DNA of 34,519 bases. It comes from an uncultured Eggerthellaceae bacterium (GTDB lineage Bacteria > Actinomycetota > Coriobacteriia > Coriobacteriales > Eggerthellaceae). A model generated the notes under the pieces. The model worked only from the letters and a program-made list of their open reading frames with translations, was not told the DNA's origin and did not search any database. The position numbers and the translations under genes were made by a program. Positions 1 to 6,631 of the stretch are shown piece after piece (position 1 is the first letter of the stretch; each line of letters opens with the position of its first letter). The stretch spans positions 1 to 34,519 of the forward strand of contig CAMOLA010000021.1 of the NCBI GenBank assembly GCA_946618265.1, read 5' to 3'.

Positions 1-603
1 CGGCATTCGGGCAGGCATCGACGCCCCTCATACACCACTAAATCCGACGCAACTGATTGCGATTCATTCCGCCAGAGCTACTGGGGTGAGCTGGTGAGGA
101 AAGCAAGGGGTGGGTCGCGTTATGCGGCCAAGCTAGCGGGTGAAGGGGATAACCTCTCTGTTTGGTCTGCATGCGAATACGCCTCGTTCGGAACCGTGTC
201 CAAGCTTTTCAGCAACCTTGCGCCTTGCAACGCAAAAAGGGCCGTGATTTCTCATTATGGATTCGCCGCATCAGTGCTAGAGAGTTGGCTCGAAGCGCTC
301 GTCTTCCTTCGCAATGAAGCTTCACATGGAGGTGTTTTGTATGGTCGGGTGCTCGAGCGGCAACCCAAATCTATTGATGAGCTAAACGGTCTTGATAACA
401 AGTATTCGTTTTACCAGTTCATACTGCTGATTGTTTTGCTAAGCAGAGACTTTCCCGAAGTGGCCAAAAACGCTTACGACGACCTCGAAAGAGTACTGTC
501 TTTCTGTGACAGCTATGCGGCTTTCGGCGTGCCGGCCAATTGGACAGAAGTGTACGAAAGCGCATTGAATGGGAAGGCACGAGAGCGCCATCCTGGATTA
601 TGA
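1..603 (+). CDS. Abi_2 (AbiD/AbiF-like) abortive-infection protein, 5'-truncated by window edge
   Basis: The frame is open from base 1 to the stop at 601-603, so the gene begins outside the window; the GTG at 94 is only an internal candidate start. The visible part matches the C-terminal half of Abi_2 proteins: a YWGELV segment, then SVWSACEYASFGTVSKLFSNL-like text (family: LPIW...SFGTLSKLYSNL), then RNEASHGGVLYGR, which corresponds to the family's RN-x(3)-H...R.WN block. It fits the R-X4-H signature of HEPN-fold RNases. The FGVPANW end also matches the family's GFPxNW ending. Abi_2 proteins are phage-defence factors thought to stop phage growth by killing or arresting the host. The codons and composition are more AT-rich than the large genes to the right, which fits an acquired gene. 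The family call is fairly secure; activity cannot be judged without the N-terminal half. Confidence 0.7.
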   Translation, partial: RHSGRHRRPSYTTKSDATDCDSFRQSYWGELVRKARGGSRYAAKLAGEGDNLSVWSACEYASFGTVSKLFSNLAPCNAKRAVISHYGFAASVLESWLEALVFLRNEASHGGVLYGRVLERQPKSIDELNGLDNKYSFYQFILLIVLLSRDFPEVAKNAYDDLERVLSFCDSYAAFGVPANWTEVYESALNGKARERHPGL

Positions 604-794
604 AGCCGGAGAGGAAGCTGTTTCATGTGCCGTTTCGTTTAGAGCTGTCGATGTGGAGCGGGATACGCTTTCGCATATCAAGTAGATGACTACAATGCAA
701 AACTGTTGTCCCGCGTTTTGGAAACCGAGGGAAGGCAATGGGAGAGGATATTGTCTGGTTAGTTGGCAGTTGGGATGCAGAGGTTTGGGTGGCG

Positions 795-1436
795 TTATGC
801 TAGGCCGAGTCCCTCGTCCGGTATTGGCGCGGTGAATCGCTGCTTACCGTAAAGGGAGACGTTGCCGCTCGCCATCGTGGCGTAGTCCTGCACTTTTACG
901 CGGACGATGCCCGTCTCCGCATCGCAGATTTCGTCGATTCCGCCGTACTCGTTTGTCTTGACCGTATACGAACGACGGTAAGGTTCTTTCGCGCCATTGG
1001 CCGAAAGCGCGCCGCTCATAACGCACGACACGGGGTTGCCTTCGGCATCCTTTTCCCAGACGTAGGTCGAATCAGTTGTCTTGCCGTCTTCCTCGTGCAA
1101 GGTCCTAAGCCTTAGTCCGCTTTCGTCGTATTTCTGCACTTCTTGGTAGTTGCCGTTGTCGAAGGTTCTGCTTTTCACCCTTCCGCTTGGGAAGTACTCG
1201 TATTTCTTGCTTGTGTAATCCTCGGTTTCGGCCAGCGTCAGGCCGTTTTTGTCGTACTCGGCTTCGACGTGCGTCGTTCCCTGGCCGGCGCCGTTCAGTG
1301 TGGTCTTGATGTCGGTTGCGAATCCGTTATCGTCGAGTTCGTATTCCTCAACGTAGATTCGCGTCTGCTCTCCTGTTTCAGTGTCGTAGTTGGTCATCGT
1401 GCGGGACGTCGGACTGCCGTGGCTGTTGACGCGCAA
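795..1436 (-). CDS. YD/RHS-like repeat protein fragment lacking a normal N-terminus
   Basis: This 213-residue reading frame contains irregular tyrosine-rich repeats such as EYDKNGLTLAETEDY, YEYFPSGRVKSRTFDNGN and VQKYDESGLRLRTLHEEDG. They resemble the YD-type (RHS-like) repeats of secreted actinobacterial proteins. The only usable start is a TTG at 1436 with no clear ribosome binding site. The frame stays open upstream to a TAA at 1542-1544, but nothing there looks like a signal peptide or lipobox. The most likely reading is the 3' remnant of a longer secreted or lipoprotein gene whose front was lost next to the repeat cluster at 1.6-2.1 kb. A short intact protein is possible but less likely. 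No function is assigned. Confidence 0.45.
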   Translation of the reverse strand: MRVNSHGSPTSRTMTNYDTETGEQTRIYVEEYELDDNGFATDIKTTLNGAGQGTTHVEAEYDKNGLTLAETEDYTSKKYEYFPSGRVKSRTFDNGNYQEVQKYDESGLRLRTLHEEDGKTTDSTYVWEKDAEGNPVSCVMSGALSANGAKEPYRRSYTVKTNEYGGIDEICDAETGIVRVKVQDYATMASGNVSLYGKQRFTAPIPDEGLGLA

Positions 1437-1619
1437 CAGCCGACCTGGTCGGCTGTTGCAGTGTGCGCGAACTCCGTTCGCATCGCGCTCTCCGAATCCT
1501 CGAACCCTGGATGATGGCGTAACGACGAGCCGCCAGAACGATTATAGCCTCAGCGAAGATGCGAGAAAGCGCGCCGGCGAGTCGCCCGCGGCTTTTTGCG
1601 CACTAAGCCATGCCCGGCG

Positions 1620-2065
1620 ATGGGGCGCTTGGCCGATTGCGGGCTTCCTACCTCGTTCGAAACCGCCGATCTCGCGCACGAGCGCCGCCCGCACCCCCGG
1701 AAACGCGTCCGGAACCGTCGATCTCGCGCAGTGGCGTCCCCCGCATTCCCAGAAACGCATCCAGAACCGCCGATTCGACGCCGCTTCTGCATGGAATTGC
1801 CGTTCCTGGACGCGTTTTGCGGGGTGGCGCTTAGCGGGTGCTCGCGTTTCCCCAGCTCAGGGGCTTGCGCGTTTTCCCGCCTCGTCCGGAACCGTCGATT
1901 TGGCGCACGAGCGCCGCCTGCATCCCCGAAAACGCGTCCTGAACCGTCGATCTTGCGCACAACCCCGCCTGCGCTGCATGGGATTTGCGGTTCAGGATGC
2001 GTTTTGCGGGGTGGGCGCCGCCTACTTTGCATGGAATCGCCGCTTTCGGACGCGTTGCGAAAAGC
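1620..2065. repeat. Intergenic repeat family A, cluster 1 (both orientations)
   Basis: The 940-base gap between the YD-like fragment and the first HigBA pair is largely filled by about eight diverged copies of a 40-45-bp unit. Plus-orientation copies read CCCCCGGAAACGCGTCC followed by RGAACCGTCGATYTSGCGCA. Minus-orientation copies share the same core but end in GATTCCATGCAGAAGCGG-like text (for example 1780-1830 and 1965-2062). A segment TTTCCCCAGCTCAGGGGCT at about 1847-1865 recurs in cluster 2. All frames across this stretch are open because of the composition, but none looks like a protein. The mix of orientations resembles REP/BIME clusters and could form cruciforms or hairpins. Confidence 0.75.
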
Positions 2066-2137
2066 AAGCGTCGGGCCGATTGCGGGGTTTTCCGCAATAT
2101 GCTAGGCAAGGCAGCCGATGCTCGGTTTACTGAAATA

Positions 2138-2164
2138 TGCGCCATTTTCAGCTGAAATGGCGCA
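2138..2164. other. Strong dyad (hairpin-forming), isolated
   Basis: TGCGCCATTT (2138-2147) and AAATGGCGCA (2155-2164) are perfect complements. The bases between them (TCAGCTG) extend the pairing by CAG/CTG with one bulged T. There is no T-tract and no gene ends immediately before it, so a terminator role is unclear. It lies between the family A cluster and the HigBA promoter. It may be a recombination scar or a regulatory site. Confidence 0.5.
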
Positions 2165-2329
2165 GATAATCGTTCGATGGGGTAGATGGGAGCTTTCTGC
2201 CGACGAAGTCAGGCATTGCGCGCTGGCATCCCGGTACACCCCTCAATTGAAACAGGTATTTCAGGTCCCGTCTTATTCGGAAGCAAGACGCTGTCTTTAC
2301 ATATGATATAATACAAACAAATGTTCGTA

Positions 2330-2358
2330 TTGATAATATAGCCTATAAGCTATATTAT
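2330..2358 (+). promoter_or_regulatory. HigBA-1 promoter with overlapping operator dyad
   Basis: TTGATA (2330-2335) and TATTAT (2353-2358) are spaced 17 bp apart, a near-consensus -35/-10 pair. Within it lies a perfect 10-bp inverted repeat, ATAATATAGC (2333-2342) and GCTATATTAT (2349-2358), with a 6-nt spacer. An autorepressing HigA or HigBA complex binding here would block the polymerase, as is usual for HigBA operons. Another TATAAT lies upstream at 2307-2312 without a good -35 element. The toxin gene follows, with GAGAGG at 2363-2368 as its ribosome binding site. Confidence 0.6.
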
Positions 2359-2374
2359 ATGTGAGAGGTCGTTC

Positions 2375-2749
2375 ATGTGGAGAATTGACTACGGCTACAT
2401 CGAGGAGTGGCTCGATCGGCAAGATGCCAAGACGGTTGCTGCGGTTTTTGCGGCGCTCGAGGTTCTGGAACGGGAGGGGCCTAGTTTGGGACGCCCGCTT
2501 GTTGACAGTCTTGCGGGGGCAAGGGTCAAGAACCTCAAGGAATTGCGGCCGGCGTCACCCGGTCGTTCCGAGGTGAGAATCATATTCGCGTTCGATTTCG
2601 AGAGGGCTGCGATAATGCTGCTCGCTGGCGACAAGTCTAGGGGCAAGAATGCGAAAGCGCGTTGGACGAAATGGTATAGGAAGGCCATTCCGCAAGCCGA
2701 AGAGCTCTTCTTCGAGCACATGAAGAGAGGCGGGAGAAGTGATGGTTGA
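2375..2749 (+). CDS. higB: HigB-like (RelE superfamily, phage Gp49-like) toxin
   Basis: This 124-residue protein is the likely toxin of a type II toxin-antitoxin pair, a ribosome-dependent mRNA interferase. The family signature is clear: EWLDRQDAKTV, then LEREGPSLGRPLVDSL, then VKNLKELRP, then RIIFAFDFERAAIMLLAGDK and a late WTKWYRKAIP segment. This is the typical order in Gp49-like HigB proteins of about 110-125 residues. The ATG at 2375 is preceded by GAGAGG six bases upstream. The gene overlaps the following antitoxin start by eight bases, giving translational coupling. The toxin-first order is typical of higBA. The upstream promoter carries a dyad that fits autoregulation. The family call is firm; activity is inferred. 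Confidence 0.85.
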   Translation: MWRIDYGYIEEWLDRQDAKTVAAVFAALEVLEREGPSLGRPLVDSLAGARVKNLKELRPASPGRSEVRIIFAFDFERAAIMLLAGDKSRGKNAKARWTKWYRKAIPQAEELFFEHMKRGGRSDG

Positions 2750-3044
2750 ACTAAAGGATTATCTCGAGAAACGTGGCATCACCGACGCCGAGATGGACGA
2801 AGCCCGCATGCGCACGCAGGCCGTCGTCGATGCATACAACCTGCGCGAGGCCCGCAAAGCGTGCAACATGACCCAGGTGGAGCTCGCGCGCGCGATGGGC
2901 GTTTCTCAGAATCGCGTATCGCGGATGGAGAACGGAGATATCGGCTCGATGAGCCTGGACGTTATCAGGCGCTACATCGAGGCTGTAGGCGGCAAGGTAT
3001 CCCTTGTAGCCGAATTGCCATCGGGACAGTATCGGCTCGCGTAG
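2742..3044 (+). CDS. higA: HigA-like XRE-family antitoxin
   Basis: This protein of about 100 residues has a DNA-binding helix-turn-helix of the XRE/Cro type in its second half: REARKACNMTQVELARAMGV followed by SQNRVSRMENGD and MSLDVIRRYIEAVGGKV. The N-terminal 35 residues (MVELKDYLEKRGITDAEM) probably hold the toxin. It is expected to neutralise the upstream HigB protein and to repress the shared promoter at 2330-2358. The start is taken as ATG 2742; a GTG at 2739 would add only one residue. It overlaps the toxin stop at 2747-2749, so both genes come from one coupled transcript. The GAGAGGCGGGAGAAG stretch inside the toxin gene supplies the ribosome binding site. Confidence 0.85.
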   Translation: MVELKDYLEKRGITDAEMDEARMRTQAVVDAYNLREARKACNMTQVELARAMGVSQNRVSRMENGDIGSMSLDVIRRYIEAVGGKVSLVAELPSGQYRLA

Positions 3045-3088
3045 CGTGAAGACAAAGCAAAACAGGTCTCCTGGGGAAGCGCTTCGCG

Positions 3089-3130
3089 CACCCCTTAAAG
3101 CGCAGCCAGAACCGCCGATTTCGCGCGCCT
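3089..3130 (+). repeat. Single family A repeat copy
   Basis: The gap between higA and the LysR gene holds one diverged unit, GCACCCCTTAAAGCGCAGCC followed by AGAACCGCCGATTTCGCGCG, matching the core of cluster 1. The rest of the gap to 3221 shows no gene or clear terminator. The copy lies between two convergent gene ends. Confidence 0.6.
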
Positions 3131-3221
3131 TCCCGCCGGAATCACGGACGGCCGTCAAGCCTTCGCGCCCCGGCCATTTCTTAAGAAGGACTGTCGCTGG
3201 CAGTGGCCTTCCATTGCGGTT

Positions 3222-4127
3222 CTAGCTCACCTCGAAGGCGGTTTTGCCGCACTCGACGCATGATGTGAGATGGTCGGCGAAAGCGATTTCGAGCTTGGTC
3301 GGCACGTGTTTCGTCGGATGCACGATGAACAAGTCCCACAGGCAGTCTTCTTCCACGAACGGGCGAACCACCACGCCCGGATAGGGGTCGTCTAGGGCCT
3401 CGAACTCGACGGAAATGCCGATGTCCACGCCGCTAGCGACGAACTGGGCGATCTTGTGAATCTCGCCCGTCTCGACCAAGCGCTCGGGCACCGCTCCAGC
3501 CCGTGCCAGGCGGTTCATGTTATTGCGGAACGGGGAGAACTGCCGCCCGATCAGCACGACCGATTGCCCATCGAAATCCGCATACGACACGGCCTCCTTC
3601 TTCGCCAGGGGATGGTCCTCACGCACGACCGCGACATGCCTGACCGAGACGAGAAAACGCGCATCGTAGAACAGCGGGTCGACGGGGCCGGCGATGATGC
3701 CGATGGTCGCCTTTCCTTCGCGCAGCAATGCATCGACCCCGTCGTCGGGCAGCTCAACGATGTCGAGGAGGGCCTCCGGGTGAGCGGCCTCGAACTGGGT
3801 GATCGCGTCGATGCCGAGAAGCGTTTGCGCGCCGTACGTCATGGCGACCTTGATCTCCGGTTGTTGCGACACGCGTCCTTGCATCGCGTCAGCCAGCTCC
3901 GCCATTTCCTTGAGGATGACCTCCGAGCGTTCGAACAGGATGTCTGCCTGGGGAGTGGGCGAGAGCCCGTTGCGCGTGCGCTCGAACAGCACTACTCCCA
4001 AGTCGCTTTCCAGGCGTTTGAGCGCCTTTCCCAAACCCTGCGGGGACAGGAAAAGATCCTTGGCGGCTTGGTTGATGCTTCCATGCCGATAGGCGGCGAC
4101 GAAACATTCGAGTTCCCGCGTGTCCAT
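3222..4127 (-). CDS. LysR-type transcriptional regulator
   Basis: This 301-residue protein is of normal LysR length. The winged helix-turn-helix occupies residues 1-60 (MDTRELECFVAAYRHGSINQ, then AAKDLFLSPQGLGKALKRLE and LGVVLFERTRNG). It is followed by a linker helix and a substrate-binding domain starting near residue 90 (PEIKVAMTYGAQTLLGID). The start at 4127 is chosen over an in-frame ATG at 4160 because GGGAGG precedes it and MDTRELECF is the family's usual beginning. The gene is divergent from the nitrilase gene, the classic arrangement in which a LysR protein controls its neighbour and itself from a shared intergenic region. The inducer is unknown; a nitrile, or a product of nitrile hydrolysis, is a plausible guess. 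Confidence 0.9.
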   Translation of the reverse strand: MDTRELECFVAAYRHGSINQAAKDLFLSPQGLGKALKRLESDLGVVLFERTRNGLSPTPQADILFERSEVILKEMAELADAMQGRVSQQPEIKVAMTYGAQTLLGIDAITQFEAAHPEALLDIVELPDDGVDALLREGKATIGIIAGPVDPLFYDARFLVSVRHVAVVREDHPLAKKEAVSYADFDGQSVVLIGRQFSPFRNNMNRLARAGAVPERLVETGEIHKIAQFVASGVDIGISVEFEALDDPYPGVVVRPFVEEDCLWDLFIVHPTKHVPTKLEIAFADHLTSCVECGKTAFEVS

Positions 4128-4309
4128 AGGTGCCTCCCATTTTTCGAAATCTGCTCTCATTATGAATCATCGCATGTGGGTTTACCAAACTGGTTGTTTC
4201 CATCATGCGAACCGCCTGTTTCTTTGCGAATGCCCCGATTGTTGCCAGAATGAGATGCGGAAAGAGCGGATCGGAATCCGTTTGGAGGCAGCGATACGAG
4301 GAGGAGAAC
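4128..4309. promoter_or_regulatory. Divergent LysR/nitrilase control region
   Basis: This 182-bp region separates two divergent genes and should contain both promoters and the LysR operator. Small dyads are visible: ATGAATCAT at 4162-4170 and ACCA-AAC-TGGT at 4184-4194, which could be part of a LysR T-N11-A type site. The nitrilase ribosome binding site GAGGAGGAG lies just before 4310. No promoter hexamers stand out clearly, so the operator assignment is tentative. Confidence 0.35.
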
Positions 4310-5308
4310 ATGCGTGAGGAATTCCCGATGGTGAAAGTTGCGGCGTGCCAAGTTGCGCCCGTCATGCTCGACGTCGACGCGACGGTGGACAAGGTATGCG
4401 CGTTCGTTGATGAGGCGGCTTCGAACGGCGCAAAGGTTATCGGGTTTCCCGAGGCCCTGGTTCCCGGATACCCCTGGTGGATCTGGCAGGGCAACCCCGA
4501 TTACGGCATGAAGCACTATATCGACCTGTATACCGACGCCATCCAGATTCCTGACGCGCGCATCGCCAAGATGAGCGCTTGCGCTAAGCGCAACGAGGTC
4601 TACTTCTGCGTTTCGGTGACGGAGCGCGAGCGTGGGTCGTTGTTCCTGACGCAGCTGTGGTTTGGCCCGAACGGCGACTTGCTGGGCAAGCACCGCAAGC
4701 TGAAGGCCACGAGCGCTGAGAAGACCATCTGGGGCGACGGCGACGGCTCCATGATGCCCGTGTTCGACACCAAGTACGGCCGTCTGGGCGGCTTGCAATG
4801 CTGGGAGCACATGCTGCCGCTGAACGTGGCCGCCATGTCGGCGCAGCGCGAGCAGATCCACGTCGCGTCATGGCCCATCGGCTATCCCGATGTGAACCAT
4901 CCGTTCGGCGGGCCGCAATGCGTGGTGGCTTCGCAGTATTACGCGCTCACCAACAGCTGCTTCGTGCTCGAGTGCCATCAGATTTGGACGGAAGACCAGG
5001 CGGACCGCATCTGCACGCCCGAGACCCGCGACATGATGAAACTCGGCGAGGGCTACACGCGCGTCATCAGCCCTTCGGGCGTCGTCCTCGACGAGGTCCC
5101 GACCGATGAGGAGGGCATCGCCTACGCCGACTGCAACCTGGCCGACGCCATCCCCTGCAAGTACCTGATCGACCCTTCGGGCCATTACTCCACGCCCGGA
5201 TTCTTGCAGCTGAAATTCGACAAGTCCGTGCACAAGCCCGTCCACGTGGTGGGCGAGGGGGCCGATTGCTCCCTGAGCTTCGAAGATATCCAGGACGCGA
5301 TCCTGTAG
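4310..5308 (+). CDS. Nitrilase (C-N hydrolase superfamily)
   Basis: This 332-residue enzyme should hydrolyse organic nitriles to a carboxylate and ammonia in the cytosol (EC 3.5.5.1-type chemistry). The Glu-Lys-Cys catalytic triad of the superfamily is visible: Glu48 in GFPEALVPGYPWW, Lys130 in GKHRKLKAT and Cys164 in GGLQCWEHMLPL. The CWEH text around the cysteine is typical of branch-1 nitrilases (aliphatic nitrilase, arylacetonitrilase, cyanide hydratase) rather than amidases. The length fits the family. ATG 4310 is chosen because GAGGAGGAG lies directly upstream. It is divergent from a LysR regulator that probably controls it and is followed by a strong hairpin at 5332. Substrate specificity cannot be read from the sequence; cyanide hydratase or dihydratase activity is an alternative. 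Confidence 0.9.
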   Translation: MREEFPMVKVAACQVAPVMLDVDATVDKVCAFVDEAASNGAKVIGFPEALVPGYPWWIWQGNPDYGMKHYIDLYTDAIQIPDARIAKMSACAKRNEVYFCVSVTERERGSLFLTQLWFGPNGDLLGKHRKLKATSAEKTIWGDGDGSMMPVFDTKYGRLGGLQCWEHMLPLNVAAMSAQREQIHVASWPIGYPDVNHPFGGPQCVVASQYYALTNSCFVLECHQIWTEDQADRICTPETRDMMKLGEGYTRVISPSGVVLDEVPTDEEGIAYADCNLADAIPCKYLIDPSGHYSTPGFLQLKFDKSVHKPVHVVGEGADCSLSFEDIQDAIL

Positions 5309-5331
5309 GTGAGATAGGGGTTAGGAGCCGA

Positions 5332-5364
5332 GGTGGGTCAAGCAACCTGGTTGCTTGACCCACC
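5332..5364. terminator. Perfect 16-bp stem hairpin after the nitrilase gene
   Basis: GGTGGGTCAAGCAACC (5332-5347) and GGTTGCTTGACCCACC (5349-5364) are perfectly complementary around a single T. The hairpin begins 24 bases after the nitrilase stop and lies upstream of the minus-strand glutaminase end, so it could terminate both convergent genes. There is no T-tract on either side, so it is not a textbook intrinsic terminator; it may instead protect mRNA 3' ends. Confidence 0.6.
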
Positions 5365-5410
5365 GCCCGGAAGCGCGTCCGCAACCGACAATCTGGCGCC
5401 GCTGTTGCAT
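5362..5410 (+). repeat. Single family A repeat copy next to the hairpin
   Basis: CACCGCCCGGAAGCGCGTCC followed by GCAACCGACAATCTGGCGCCG and CTGTTGCAT is a diverged family A unit. It abuts the right arm of the nitrilase hairpin and ends just before the glutaminase stop codon. Like the copy at 3089 it sits between two convergent gene ends. Confidence 0.6.
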
Positions 5411-5413
5411 TAA

Positions 5414-6427
5414 TTATCCCTGGATGTAGGGGTGGTAGTCGAACACGTGCAAGTGGAGGGCCTGCGACAAGTATTCCAGCGCGGCAAGGCCCCCTACGCT
5501 GTTGCCCTTCTCGTCGAGCGCGGGGCCATAAACGCCGATGCCCATCCGCCCTTTCACGCTGCAGGTGATGCCGCCGCCCACGCCGCTTTTCGCGGGGATG
5601 CCCACCTTCACGCCGAATTCGCCCGAGCCATCGTACATTCCGCAGGTGAACATCAGACTGTTGATGGCGCGCGCGTGGCGCGGCGTTATCACGTGCTCGC
5701 CGGTCAAGGGGTTCTGTCCGTCGTAAGCAAGGACGAGGCCCATCGTGGCCAGCGATTTCGCCGTCACGTTCAGCGAGCACAGCTTGAAATAGAGGTCCAG
5801 CGTCTGCTCGGGATCGGCCATCAGCACGCCCTTGCTCTTCAGCAGGTACGCGATGGCGCGGTTGCGATCGCCCGTCTGCGCTTCGGAGCGGTACACGGGC
5901 TCGTTGAGGTCGATGTCGGGGTCCATGCAGAGCAGGCGCGCGAATTCCAGCGTGTCCTCGAAGCCCGCGTGGTTGACGAGCAGGCTTGCAACCTGTATCG
6001 CGCCGGCGTTGATCATGGGGTTGTAGGGAAGGTCGCTTCGCGTGTCGAGTTTGATGATGGAGCTGAACGAATCGCCCGAGGGTTCCATCAGCACGTGCGA
6101 AAAGACCTCTTCGGCGCCGCAGAGCTTGAGTGCCATGGCCAAGCTCATCACCTTGCCCACGCTCTGGATGGAAAACCGCGTGTCGACGTCTCCGCATGCA
6201 ACCATGGTGCCGTCCATCTTTTGCGCCACGATGCCGAACGCATACCCGTCGGCGCGCGCTAGCTCGGGAATGTAGTCGGCCACGCGACCCTGCCCGAGCA
6301 CCTTGCATCCCAGTACGTAGGCGTGTTGCAGGTGCTCTTGGAGCACGTGCTCGTCGTGCTGCCAGTCCGGCAGTTTGTCGTTGTCGCGCGGGGTTTGGGT
6401 TTCCAGTTGCGTAGTGGTCGTTGCCAT
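5414..6427 (-). CDS. glsA: Glutaminase (serine-dependent, GlsA family)
   Basis: This 337-residue cytosolic enzyme hydrolyses L-glutamine to glutamate and ammonia (EC 3.5.1.2). It belongs to the beta-lactamase-fold glutaminases: FSIQSVGKV carries the catalytic Ser89-x-x-Lys92 pair. Other family blocks are YIPELA near residue 52, YNPMINAGAI, GDRNRAIAYLLKSKG, TGEHVITPRHARAINSLMFT, the glycine-rich KSGVGGGI, and GPALDEKGNSVGG near the end. The length is slightly above the usual 305-310 because of about 25 extra N-terminal residues. The start at 6427 has GGGAGG upstream. Possible roles are ammonia supply, glutamate metabolism or acid resistance; the nearby nitrilase also yields ammonia, but a shared pathway is only a suggestion. 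Confidence 0.92.
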   Translation of the reverse strand: MATTTTQLETQTPRDNDKLPDWQHDEHVLQEHLQHAYVLGCKVLGQGRVADYIPELARADGYAFGIVAQKMDGTMVACGDVDTRFSIQSVGKVMSLAMALKLCGAEEVFSHVLMEPSGDSFSSIIKLDTRSDLPYNPMINAGAIQVASLLVNHAGFEDTLEFARLLCMDPDIDLNEPVYRSEAQTGDRNRAIAYLLKSKGVLMADPEQTLDLYFKLCSLNVTAKSLATMGLVLAYDGQNPLTGEHVITPRHARAINSLMFTCGMYDGSGEFGVKVGIPAKSGVGGGITCSVKGRMGIGVYGPALDEKGNSVGGLAALEYLSQALHLHVFDYHPYIQG

Positions 6428-6502
6428 GATGCCTCCCGTGGTTTTTGTTGCAACCATGATACGGGATAAAAGCGAAACGAGTCTCCAAGGCGAACGTTTC
6501 AA

Positions 6503-6535
6503 ACGGACCGAAAGGGAGTCTCCCCTTCGGTCCGT
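6503..6535. repeat. Family D hairpin element between two divergent genes
   Basis: ACGGACCGAA (6503-6512) pairs perfectly with TTCGGTCCGT (6526-6535), and the inside continues with GGGA/TCCC around GTC, giving a long near-perfect hairpin. The same words, GACCGAAAGGGAGTCTCCCC preceded by GTTTCA, recur at 16039-16115. It lies in the 204-bp gap between the divergent glutaminase and C11 protease genes, 97 bases before the protease start. It is therefore not a terminator of a finished gene; it may sit in a leader or be a dispersed element. No convincing promoter hexamers are seen, except a possible TAGAAT at 6587-6592. Confidence 0.65.
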
Positions 6536-6631
6536 GCGCTGGGGCGCATGACCCAAGCATCACCTGGTCGACTGGCTCATTTCGGGTAGAATTGCGGCAT
6601 AGGTTTTGTCTCGTCTGGGGATGAGAGAGCG

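Noticed and set aside
1390..2145. Several 70-250-residue frames across the family A cluster
   Set aside because: They are open on both strands only because of the repeats, encode Arg/Pro-rich text and lack ribosome binding sites.
2118..2306. 62-residue reading frame
   Set aside because: It runs through the dyad at 2138-2164, has no good ribosome binding site and shows no family features.
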